Source: Cognataquiflexum aquatile (lineage in GTDB: Bacteria > Bacteroidota > Bacteroidia > Cytophagales > Cyclobacteriaceae). Taken from it: DNA of 64,000 nucleotides. The DNA lies in NCBI RefSeq assembly GCF_003316845.1, contig NZ_QMIK01000008.1:164602-228601 (forward strand). The letters are read 5' to 3'. Both the position numbers and the translations under genes were made by a program. This document shows positions 26,563 to 33,948 of the stretch, piece after piece. The notes under the pieces are model-generated. The model saw only the letters and a list, made by a program, of their open reading frames with translations. It had not been told where the DNA came from and searched no databases. The number at the start of each line of letters is the position of its first letter. Position 1 is the first letter of the stretch.

Positions 26563-26600
26563 AGCCGTTCCGGAAGCATTATTTCGGAACGGCTTTTTTT
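26563..26600 (+). terminator. Rho-independent terminator
   Basis: Perfect 10-bp stem AGCCGTTCCG / CGGAACGGCT (26563-26572 and 26585-26594), a 12-base loop, then a run of T to 26600. It ends the transcript of the 95-residue protein. Confidence 0.9.
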
Positions 26601-26928
26601 ATTGGTAATCAAAAGCTGCAGATGATTTTCTTGCCAAGACCCTGAATACTTTTTCTGGAGTATAATATTGTGCCCAATTCATCCTGTTTTTTTTTATAAA
26701 TATGCTGCCCCTCAGGATTGCTTAAGTAATAAATCCTTTTCTATCACCCTTTTCGAAACCTACTTTTTTAGCGTCAAAAATTGATTTCCCTAATTGGAAT
26801 ATTAACCCGAAAATAAAGTGTAAAGGTTATTTTTATATAAAAAATATTAATAATAAATATTAAAAACATAAACTTTTATTTATGTATTTATTGCTCCAAT
26901 TTTGGATTGTAAAAAACATATCCTCATC
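26601..26928. other. AT-rich upstream region of the isocitrate dehydrogenase gene
   Basis: 328 bp with no supported gene. The last 110 bp are almost only A and T (from about 26815), with several overlapping TAnnTTT-like elements, and form the likely promoter region. No riboswitch or clear operator is seen. Confidence 0.5.
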
Positions 26929-28365
26929 ATGAAAAAAATCACAATTGCAAAAGGCGATGGTATAGGTCCCGAAATAATGGACGCTACCCTTGAAATTATC
27001 CTTTCGGCGGGTGCCAAAATCGAAATTGAAGAAATTGAGGTGGGTGAAAAGGTTTACCTTTCCGGCAATACCTCAGGGATAGCAAATTCCTCTTGGGATA
27101 TCATCAGGAGAAATAAGGTTTTTTTGAAGGCTCCGATTACAACCCCACAGGGAGGAGGCTACAAAAGTCTTAATGTGACTACAAGGAAATTTTTAGGATT
27201 GTACTCTAACGTGAGGCCTTGCAGGAGTCTACATCCCTTTGTGGCGACCAAGCACCCTGTCATGGATGTGGTGATCGTGCGCGAAAATGAGGAAGATCTG
27301 TATGCAGGTATAGAGCATCAGCAGACAGATGAGGTCATCCAATGCCTCAAACTTATCAGCAGGCCCGGTTGTGAAAAAATTGTCAGGTACGCTTTTGAAT
27401 ATGCCAGGCAGCAGAACAGGAAGAAAGTGACCTGCTTCACCAAAGACAATATCATGAAGCAGACGGATGGGCTTTTTCACAAAGTTTTTGATGAAATCGC
27501 AAAAGAGTATCCTGAAATTGAAAACGAACATTGGATCATCGATATCGGTGCGGCCAAGTTAGCCGATAGCCCGGAAGCATTTGACGTGTTGGTCATGCCA
27601 AACCTTTATGGAGATGTATTGTCTGATGTTGCAGCTCAGATCGCCGGATCTGTAGGACTTGCCGGATCGGCAAACATCGGAGAGGAATGTGCGATGTTTG
27701 AGGCGATTCACGGATCGGCTCCCCGCAGGGCAGGGCAAAATGTGGCCAATCCTTCCGGTCTGCTTCAGGGTGCAATCATGATGCTCAATCATATAGGACA
27801 GTCGGATGTGGCAGAGAAAGTTCAGAATGCATGGCTCAAAACCATAGAAGACGGCATCCACACCTACGATATCTACAAAGAAGGGGTAAGTAAATTAAAA
27901 GTGGGAACGAAGGAATTTGCCCAGGCGGTAGTGGCCAGATTGGGTCAAAAACCACAGGTATTCCCGGCGGTCCATTATGACAAAAACATCCCGATGGTCT
28001 TGCCAAAATATAAGAAAAGACAGCCTGCCAAAAAGGAATTGGTGGGAGTAGATATTTTTGTGCATTGGAACGGCACGGATGCAGATGAGTTGGCAGGTAT
28101 GGTTCAGAAAATGAATTTTGCAGATATCAAACTTTCCATGATCACCAACAGGGGAATTAAGGTTTGGCCGGAGGGATTTGAGGAGACCTTCTGCACAGAC
28201 CATTGGAGATGTAGATTCAAACCAAAAGACGGTGGGTCCATGGCTAAGGCGGCTATCATAGAGCTATTGAATAGTGCTTCACTGTTAGATATAGATGTGA
28301 TCAAAACCGAGAACCTCTATTACTTTGACGGAGTCCAAGGATTCTCTTTGGGGCAAGGCCAATAA
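26929..28365 (+). CDS. icd: NADP-dependent isocitrate dehydrogenase, Thermus-type
   Basis: 478 residues from ATG 26929 (MKKITIAKGDGIGPEIM); a TTG 27 bp upstream is unlikely. Isocitrate/isopropylmalate dehydrogenase fold: KGDGIGPEI at the N-terminus, VRENEEDLYAGIEH for substrate binding, DNIMKQTDG, and MPNLYGDVLSDVAAQIAGSVGLAGSANIG with the catalytic Asp pair. The coenzyme loop is EAIHGSAPRRAGQNVANPSG. The extra domain of about 140 residues at the C-terminus, starting near 345 (QVFPAVHYDKNIP), is characteristic of the Thermus and Bacteroidota enzymes of nearly 500 residues. It converts isocitrate to 2-oxoglutarate in the citric acid cycle. It is a single gene ended by a terminator. Confidence 0.93.
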   Translation: MKKITIAKGDGIGPEIMDATLEIILSAGAKIEIEEIEVGEKVYLSGNTSGIANSSWDIIRRNKVFLKAPITTPQGGGYKSLNVTTRKFLGLYSNVRPCRSLHPFVATKHPVMDVVIVRENEEDLYAGIEHQQTDEVIQCLKLISRPGCEKIVRYAFEYARQQNRKKVTCFTKDNIMKQTDGLFHKVFDEIAKEYPEIENEHWIIDIGAAKLADSPEAFDVLVMPNLYGDVLSDVAAQIAGSVGLAGSANIGEECAMFEAIHGSAPRRAGQNVANPSGLLQGAIMMLNHIGQSDVAEKVQNAWLKTIEDGIHTYDIYKEGVSKLKVGTKEFAQAVVARLGQKPQVFPAVHYDKNIPMVLPKYKKRQPAKKELVGVDIFVHWNGTDADELAGMVQKMNFADIKLSMITNRGIKVWPEGFEETFCTDHWRCRFKPKDGGSMAKAAIIELLNSASLLDIDVIKTENLYYFDGVQGFSLGQGQ

Positions 28366-28394
28366 AAAAATAGCATTTCAGATTATCATAAAGG

Positions 28395-28428
28395 AAAAGG
28401 GTGCGGATCAAGATCTGCCCCCTTTTTT
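28395..28428 (+). terminator. Rho-independent terminator after icd
   Basis: A GC-rich stem (AAGGGTGCGGATC / GATCTGCCCCCTT, with one bulge) is followed by TTTTTTAT about 30 bp after the stop codon. Confidence 0.8.
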
Positions 28429-28628
28429 ATTTAAAAAGGAAATTACCCCATATCATACCCTCTGCTACATTTGGTAAATTCGGAGGATGGAATACCTAAG
28501 GCAAGTTCCTTACGGCCTGTTTGCTTTTCATTTGCAATTCTTTTTCTGATTTTTGAAATAATGGGCAGGAATCAGGCAAATTCAACCCCCTAATGTCTAA
28601 ATTCAATAAAAAAATCTGACTGTTTACT

Positions 28629-29324
28629 ATGGAAGTAACGAGTTATATCAGCAACCAAAAAATTAAAGGAGCCGAATCCGTCCGAGGGCATGACCTGAGG
28701 GAGGGGCTTTTCAATCTGATCCAAGCCGAACATCCCGGTTTTGGGATGGACAGCTACCTTTCACTGGAAGAGTTGAACAAATACCGGCGCCATTTTATGA
28801 CATCCTTGATTTCCGAGGAAAAAGGGGAAATGGTCATGTTGGACCGGTCTGTGATGGATGCAATCAAGAACAATTCCATCCTCTCAGAAAATATCCATGA
28901 TGAAACCGATCCTCCTCTTACCCTTGGACAAAGATTGGCAGATAAGATTGCGACATTTGGAGGAAGCTGGACATTTATAATCGTTTTCTTTTCCTTTATC
29001 ATGATTTGGATGATGGTCAATATCTGGGTTTTGGCCACAAGGCCTTTTGATCCATTTCCTTTTATCCTTCTCAATCTGATCCTGTCCTGCCTTGCTGCCA
29101 TCCAGGCGCCAATCATCATGATGAGCCAAAACAGGCAAGAGCAAAAAGACCGGCAAAGAAGCGAACACGACTACAAAATCAACCTGAAAGCTGAGCTCGA
29201 GATCAAATTGCTAAGTGAAAAAATTGACCATTTACTCGTCCATCAAAGCAGAAAACTATTGGAAATACAAGAACTCCAAACCGACTATCTGGAGGACCTG
29301 ATGAAGAAAATCAATAATAAATAA
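28629..29324 (+). CDS. DUF1003 family membrane protein
   Basis: 231 residues. N-terminal soluble part (1-95), then LGQRLADKIATFGGSWTFII at about 98-117. Two membrane helices follow, one to about 138 and the other at 144-164, joined by RPFDPFPFILLNLILSCLAAIQAPIIMMSQNRQ, which is the hallmark of DUF1003. A charged helical tail that probably forms a coiled coil (KLLSEKIDHLLVHQSRKLLE) ends the protein. The family function is unknown. The next gene (channel-like protein) begins 20 bp downstream, suggesting co-transcription. Confidence 0.87.
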   Translation: MEVTSYISNQKIKGAESVRGHDLREGLFNLIQAEHPGFGMDSYLSLEELNKYRRHFMTSLISEEKGEMVMLDRSVMDAIKNNSILSENIHDETDPPLTLGQRLADKIATFGGSWTFIIVFFSFIMIWMMVNIWVLATRPFDPFPFILLNLILSCLAAIQAPIIMMSQNRQEQKDRQRSEHDYKINLKAELEIKLLSEKIDHLLVHQSRKLLEIQELQTDYLEDLMKKINNK

Positions 29325-29344
29325 CCTTTACCCGCAATTTAAGA

Positions 29345-29692
29345 ATGAGACTTGAACACAAAAGCGAAAAAGTCATTTCCAATTTGGCCTTTTTGAAAAG
29401 ACAGGTAAAATATTTTGTTTTTGTCATTGGCTTAGTCCTGTTTTCTCTTGGGATTGGAATTATGGGTTATAGGTTTTTTGGAGGGTTGGATTGGCTTGAT
29501 AGTTTTTATATGTCTTCTATGATTCTCACAGGAATGGGACCGGTGGCAGAAATGACCACTGATGAAGCCAAATGGTTTTCTTCTTTCTATGCCCTTTACA
29601 GCGGGATTGCGTTTTTGAGCATCACTGCTGTTTTCTTGGCACCTGTTATCCACCGGATTTTTCATGTCCTCCATGTTGAAAATTCTGAATAA
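29345..29692 (+). CDS. Minimal two-helix channel-like membrane protein
   Basis: 115 residues: a first helix (VKYFVFVIGLVLFSLGIGIMGY, about 20-41), a pore-loop-like segment (LDSFYMSSMILTGMGPVAEMTT, about 51-72) and a second helix (FYALYSGIAFLSITAVFLAPVI, about 82-103). This order is that of a two-TM potassium channel. The position of the selectivity filter TVGYG is taken by LTGMGP, so potassium selectivity is not expected. It is either a divergent channel or a relic of one. It follows the DUF1003 gene by 20 bp. Confidence 0.6.
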   Translation: MRLEHKSEKVISNLAFLKRQVKYFVFVIGLVLFSLGIGIMGYRFFGGLDWLDSFYMSSMILTGMGPVAEMTTDEAKWFSSFYALYSGIAFLSITAVFLAPVIHRIFHVLHVENSE

Positions 29693-29717
29693 CAATTTTC
29701 AATTAAAATATACAGGG

Positions 29718-29751
29718 AGAAAATAAAAGAAGCTGCCACAATGCTTGCAGC
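29718..29751 (-). terminator. Possible terminator downstream of the inorganic carbon operon
   Basis: On the minus strand GCTGC / GCAGC (29747-29751 and 29732-29736) is followed by TTCTTTTATTTT. The stem is short, the T-run is broken, and it lies 150 bp beyond the last gene of the operon. Confidence 0.35.
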
Positions 29752-29901
29752 AGCCTCAGTAGTAATTCAAAAACCGATTCATAAAACTAAAAAATCACCT
29801 AACCTTTTTCAATTTAGATTTACTGAAATCAAAATTCTTCCGAATAGAAAATCGGATCATCTTCGCAAAGGAAGTACGGTTGAAATGGATGTATTTTTCC
29901 T

Positions 29902-30429
29902 TCAGTTGTTTAATTCAAACCCTTCCAATTCATACACCTTATAATTGTTTTTGAAGACAATTCCTTTTATCGGAGGAATTGCTCTCAATTCCTGAAAGAA
30001 ATAATCCTTCAGGTAGTTTTCAAGGTAATTGAATTGGTACCTCAAGTAAACCATTGCAGTAAACAGGCTATCGGAATATTTTAACCTGTCATTTTCCAAG
30101 ACGATCTTGGTTTGGGCGAGCACCTTTGCAAAGCCATAAGTTTCCTTGTTTTCTACAAAATCCTGGATAACCTGTTCCTGGATTTGACAAGGATGGTCTG
30201 CCAATAGGATTATCTGCTTGTATTGGAAGGTTTTTATGGCCGTTGCGATCTCCTGCATCGTGTATTCCCCGGCCGATTCAAGGTTGAGTCCAAACACCGA
30301 AAGAAGTGTCAGGTTAGAATTGGATCTCAGGTAAGATTCGGCTTTCCAGTCATTGCAGGCAATGATCAGGGTTTTGGTTCGGATACTTTTGATATATTCA
30401 GTTAAAGAATCAGTGAACGGCTTTATCAT
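29902..30429 (-). CDS. Divergent beta-carbonic-anhydrase-like protein
   Basis: 175 residues, somewhat shorter than the usual 190-220. The first zinc motif C-x-D-x-R of beta-carbonic anhydrases has the counterpart IIACNDWKAE (C, D retained; R replaced by K). The second, H-x-x-C, has the counterpart LLADHPCQIQ, where His and Cys are only one residue apart. The strand IILLADH and its position after a helix fit the fold. Zinc binding is therefore uncertain: the site may be altered, or the protein may be a non-enzymatic partner. The gene overlaps the SulP gene by 20 bp and is the last of the dabA-dabB-sulP operon, so a role in bicarbonate or CO2 handling is strongly suggested by context. Confidence 0.65.
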   Translation of the reverse strand: MIKPFTDSLTEYIKSIRTKTLIIACNDWKAESYLRSNSNLTLLSVFGLNLESAGEYTMQEIATAIKTFQYKQIILLADHPCQIQEQVIQDFVENKETYGFAKVLAQTKIVLENDRLKYSDSLFTAMVYLRYQFNYLENYLKDYFFQELRAIPPIKGIVFKNNYKVYELEGFELNN

Positions 30430-32062
30430 GACTTTTTCTTGTTTTGAGTTTCCTGCCTGACAAGTGGTGGTCTGAATTTTTCTTCAAATGGTCCATCCCG
30501 CAAAGTTGAAACTTACCGCCTTCATGTTCATAATCATGCTGATAGTGGTGGAGGTTTTCCAATACGGTATGGTCAACCAGGTTGGAATTGGTAAAATCTA
30601 TGCGGATGCTTTTTTCCCTCGGAAGCGCATCCAATGATTTTTTCAATTTGATATAATTACTGAATACCGCTGAGTGAAAAACATCCACCGTATAGACATC
30701 CTCATTGAGCGATACCGTAAACAATGGCTTGAAAATGTATTTTATCGGAAGTCCATTGGCCAGGTGGATGATAAATTTGGTCAGGATACCCACCCCAATA
30801 CCGATCAGTAAGTCGGTGGCAAGTGTAAAAATGATTGTAATCAAAAAGACTGCAAGCTGTTCCTTGCCGATTTTGTAGGTACTGTAGAATGACCTTGGAG
30901 CAGCCAATTTGAAACCGGTATAGACCAACATTGCCGCCAGGGCAGCCAATGGGATCTGATGGATCAGCATTGGGAAAAAAGCAACAAAGATCAGGAGAAA
31001 CATGCCGTGGAAGAAGTTTGACCAGGAAGTTTTACCTCCATTGTTGATATTGGCCGAGCTTCGGACGATTTCCGAAATCATGGGAAGGCCACCGATAAAT
31101 CCTGCCAGGGTATTTCCAATTCCCACACCAACCAAATCTCTGTTCATGTTGGACTTTCTTTTGAATGGATCCAATCCATCAATAGCCTTAGAACTCAAAA
31201 GAGATTCAAGACTGCCCACCAAAGCAAACATGATGATGTACTTTATCGATACCATCGAATACACTTGGGAGAAATCCGGGAAGGTGATGGCAGAAAGCAG
31301 GTTGTCAGGCAAGGTCACCAGGAACTTTGGTCCGATGGTATATTCATGTCCATCCAAAAACAGGTAACTGTGCTCATGCTCCAAGTCAAAATACCTGCCG
31401 ATCGGTATGGCTACTAGGATGACAAGCAAAGGGGCCGGTACCATCTTGAGGTATTTGTTTTTGAGCAAAGGAAATGTAAACAGGATGAGCAAACTAATAA
31501 ACCCAATCAGTGCAATTTCCGGATTCAGCTCACTAAAGGCATGTGGGAGTTCTGCAAACAATTCCAAAGTTTCACTTGCCTCAGGCTTTACACCGATCAT
31601 GGTAAACAACTGCTTGGCTATGATAATAATCCCTATCGCTGCCAACATCCCATGGACCGCTGCTGATGGGAAGAAATCTGCGAGAACACCGGACTTTACC
31701 CATCCGAAGATGACCTGTAATATTCCGGCGACCACTACTACTGCCAGGGTGAGTTTGTACCCAAGCATTGCATCACCCTGTCCGAGTTCGGTGACTGCAC
31801 CGAGGGCAATGATGATGAGACCCGCTGCTGGACCTTTGATGGTCAGTTGTGAACCACCAAGGAATGTCACGACCAAGCCGCCGATGATCGCGGTAAATAT
31901 CCCCGCTACTGGGGGAAAACCGGAAGCCATCGATATGCCGAGACAAAGTGGCAATGCGATAAGAAATACAAGAAAACCAGAAGTGAGGTCTGCTCTCCAG
32001 TTTTGTTTGAGTCCGGCGATACCGGTCAAAGGGATTTGAAATTTGTGTGTTAGTTTAGACAT
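30410..32062 (-). CDS. SulP family anion (probable bicarbonate) transporter
   Basis: 550 residues. The N-terminal transport domain (about 20-420) has the SulP pattern: WRADLTSGFLVFLIALPLCLGISMASGFPPVAGIFTAIIGG near the start and a later segment with GIGNTLAGFIGGLPMISEIVRSSANIN. A C-terminal STAS domain occupies about 440-520 (VDVFHSAVFSNYIKLKKSLD, IDFTNSNLVDHTVLENLHHY). SulP proteins carry sulfate, bicarbonate or other anions. The tight operon with DabA, DabB and a carbonic-anhydrase-like gene makes bicarbonate the best guess. It begins 3 bp after the dabB stop and overlaps the carbonic-anhydrase-like gene by 20 bp. Confidence 0.88.
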   Translation of the reverse strand: MSKLTHKFQIPLTGIAGLKQNWRADLTSGFLVFLIALPLCLGISMASGFPPVAGIFTAIIGGLVVTFLGGSQLTIKGPAAGLIIIALGAVTELGQGDAMLGYKLTLAVVVVAGILQVIFGWVKSGVLADFFPSAAVHGMLAAIGIIIIAKQLFTMIGVKPEASETLELFAELPHAFSELNPEIALIGFISLLILFTFPLLKNKYLKMVPAPLLVILVAIPIGRYFDLEHEHSYLFLDGHEYTIGPKFLVTLPDNLLSAITFPDFSQVYSMVSIKYIIMFALVGSLESLLSSKAIDGLDPFKRKSNMNRDLVGVGIGNTLAGFIGGLPMISEIVRSSANINNGGKTSWSNFFHGMFLLIFVAFFPMLIHQIPLAALAAMLVYTGFKLAAPRSFYSTYKIGKEQLAVFLITIIFTLATDLLIGIGVGILTKFIIHLANGLPIKYIFKPLFTVSLNEDVYTVDVFHSAVFSNYIKLKKSLDALPREKSIRIDFTNSNLVDHTVLENLHHYQHDYEHEGGKFQLCGMDHLKKNSDHHLSGRKLKTRKSHDKAVH

Positions 32063-32065
32063 GGC

Positions 32066-33946
32066 TTAAGATGATTTGAGTGCATTTTCGTGGTAATTTT
32101 TAATGTGTGGGCCTAGGTATAGGCGGGAGTATATCCGAATCAGGGCGATGCCACCGATGATGAAACTCACCGAGTCAAAGAAGGCAAGGAAGTATTGGTC
32201 TTCATGGATATGGCTAAAGATCAAATCTACCCCGATGAAGGTGGGTGAGATCGGAAAAGCCATCAATCCCAAGGTTGCAATGAGGAAGAACAGTGCCTGT
32301 CTTGGATACTCATAGACGTGACCGTAGTATTGGTTCATATCGAAGTGATCCGGTTCTTTTTTCCTCAGGTTTTCTAACAGAAAGTATCCGATGATTCCAA
32401 AAAAGGCCACCCCGCTGAGGTATATCAAGGTCTGACTGTAATCGAAAGTCTCGTTGAATGATACAGCAAGTGCAATCATGAAATGGTTGGCGATGACGAG
32501 CATCCACGACAGCCTTGGGTAATTTCTTTCAGAAAATGCCTTGAATACCATCATCATCCCAACAAAGGCCAATACCCCAGGGATAAATTCCTTAATTTCT
32601 ACGGGAATGTACTCCTGATGGAAATACAGATACATTCCTATTGCATACATGGGGAGAAAATAAAGTAGTAGATTCCTTGGTGTGAGGAAATCAAGCCTGT
32701 GTCCGATTTTTTTGATGGGCGAAAACACCCATTTGTTCATAAAGGTGTCCAGGTTCCATTCTTTCAGAGAAAGGATATAAAGACTGTATTCCAACCGTTT
32801 TGGAAAGGTGTCTTCGACACTCACTTCTTTTGGTTTGAAATGGTAAAACTGATCCCTTATCATGTAGCTGACCACCGAGGGGGATACGAGCAGCTGATAG
32901 GTTCTTAGGAAGGCATTACCGGCAAAGTGGATCAGCGCCAATACTTGCAGCCCCAAAGCAACTTCAATAAACATGATGCCTATCTGTGCGATGGATGCAT
33001 AGGCAATCTGCGACTTGATGGAAGACTGCACCCTGGCAATGGGATATGCTACCAAGGCGGTAGCCAATCCAAGAAGGCCGATCAAGATCCTGACGGTGAT
33101 TTGGTGCTCCCAAAAAGGGAATGTCCTGAGCAGCAAAAACACACCAAAGTGTACCGATAGCGACCCATAGAAAATCGCACTCGAAGGGGTAGGTCCTTCC
33201 ATCGCCCGGGGAAGCCAGGAAGAAAACGGAAGTTGGGCGGACTTGGCAGCTGCCGCAACGAGGATACCCAATGCGATGAACAAACCAATTCCGCCATGTT
33301 GGGAGAGATGTTCGAGCACAAGCTGTTCATTGTTCAGCTTGAGGAAGGTGATGTTTTCATGCCATAAATGATGGCTTGCCCACATCGCCAAAATGATCCC
33401 GATATCCCCGATCCTGTAAATGGAAAATACCCTCACTGCATTTCTGACCGGCAGATACCTGTTGCGGTAAAATGCAATCAACAGGAAAGAAGATATTCCC
33501 AACATCTCCCAACCGATGAACAGCGTCTCAAAATTGCCTGCAAGAATGGTCAAATTGTAGGCGAGGTAGAAGAAAAGGATGGAGTTGAAGAAGCGCTTGT
33601 ATCCTTCCTCCAAGTGCAGGTAATACCTGCTATATCTGGTAATGAGGAAAGTCACAAATGCCCCAACAAAGAGGTAAACAGCAGTGACTTTATCAAAATA
33701 GAAGTCTATCAGGAACTCGTAGTCATGATGGCTGTATAAGGCAAATTCTGAGATATTAACAGGCTGTCCCCGGAGGACAATGAGCCAATAACCTATATAT
33801 CCCAAAATAGAAGCCAACTGAAGGCTGATCGTCACGATAGCCAACCTCGATAGAGAAGATTCGTTTTTCTCAGGAAGTAACAGGGAAAGCAGAAATCCCA
33901 AAAAGGGAATGACCACAAAGCTGCTGATGATGATTTGGTTTTCCAT
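32066..33946 (-). CDS. dabB: DabB, proton-conducting membrane subunit of the inorganic carbon pump
   Basis: 626 residues, about 14 helices, homologous to the antiporter-like subunits of complex I (NuoL/NdhF). Visible elements: FETLFIGWEMLGISSFLLIAFY (the conserved Glu helix) and AAAAKSAQLPFSSWLPRAMEGPTPSSAIFYGSLSVHFGVFLL (with the conserved Lys of the proton channel). Several later helices end in a tail. In the DAB system this subunit couples cation flow to the CO2-hydrating DabA. It starts 2 bp after the dabA stop. No other complex I genes are near, which excludes an nuo operon. Confidence 0.88.
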   Translation of the reverse strand: MENQIIISSFVVIPFLGFLLSLLLPEKNESSLSRLAIVTISLQLASILGYIGYWLIVLRGQPVNISEFALYSHHDYEFLIDFYFDKVTAVYLFVGAFVTFLITRYSRYYLHLEEGYKRFFNSILFFYLAYNLTILAGNFETLFIGWEMLGISSFLLIAFYRNRYLPVRNAVRVFSIYRIGDIGIILAMWASHHLWHENITFLKLNNEQLVLEHLSQHGGIGLFIALGILVAAAAKSAQLPFSSWLPRAMEGPTPSSAIFYGSLSVHFGVFLLLRTFPFWEHQITVRILIGLLGLATALVAYPIARVQSSIKSQIAYASIAQIGIMFIEVALGLQVLALIHFAGNAFLRTYQLLVSPSVVSYMIRDQFYHFKPKEVSVEDTFPKRLEYSLYILSLKEWNLDTFMNKWVFSPIKKIGHRLDFLTPRNLLLYFLPMYAIGMYLYFHQEYIPVEIKEFIPGVLAFVGMMMVFKAFSERNYPRLSWMLVIANHFMIALAVSFNETFDYSQTLIYLSGVAFFGIIGYFLLENLRKKEPDHFDMNQYYGHVYEYPRQALFFLIATLGLMAFPISPTFIGVDLIFSHIHEDQYFLAFFDSVSFIIGGIALIRIYSRLYLGPHIKNYHENALKSS

Positions 33947-33948
33947 AA

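Noticed and set aside
29741..29944. 67-codon plus-strand frame overlapping the carbonic-anhydrase-like gene
   Set aside because: It overlaps the opposite-strand gene, has a composition unlike neighbours and no domain.
32066..33946. Annotation of dabB as NADH dehydrogenase subunit L
   Set aside because: There are no other complex I genes nearby and the gene abuts a DUF2309 gene, which is the DAB arrangement.
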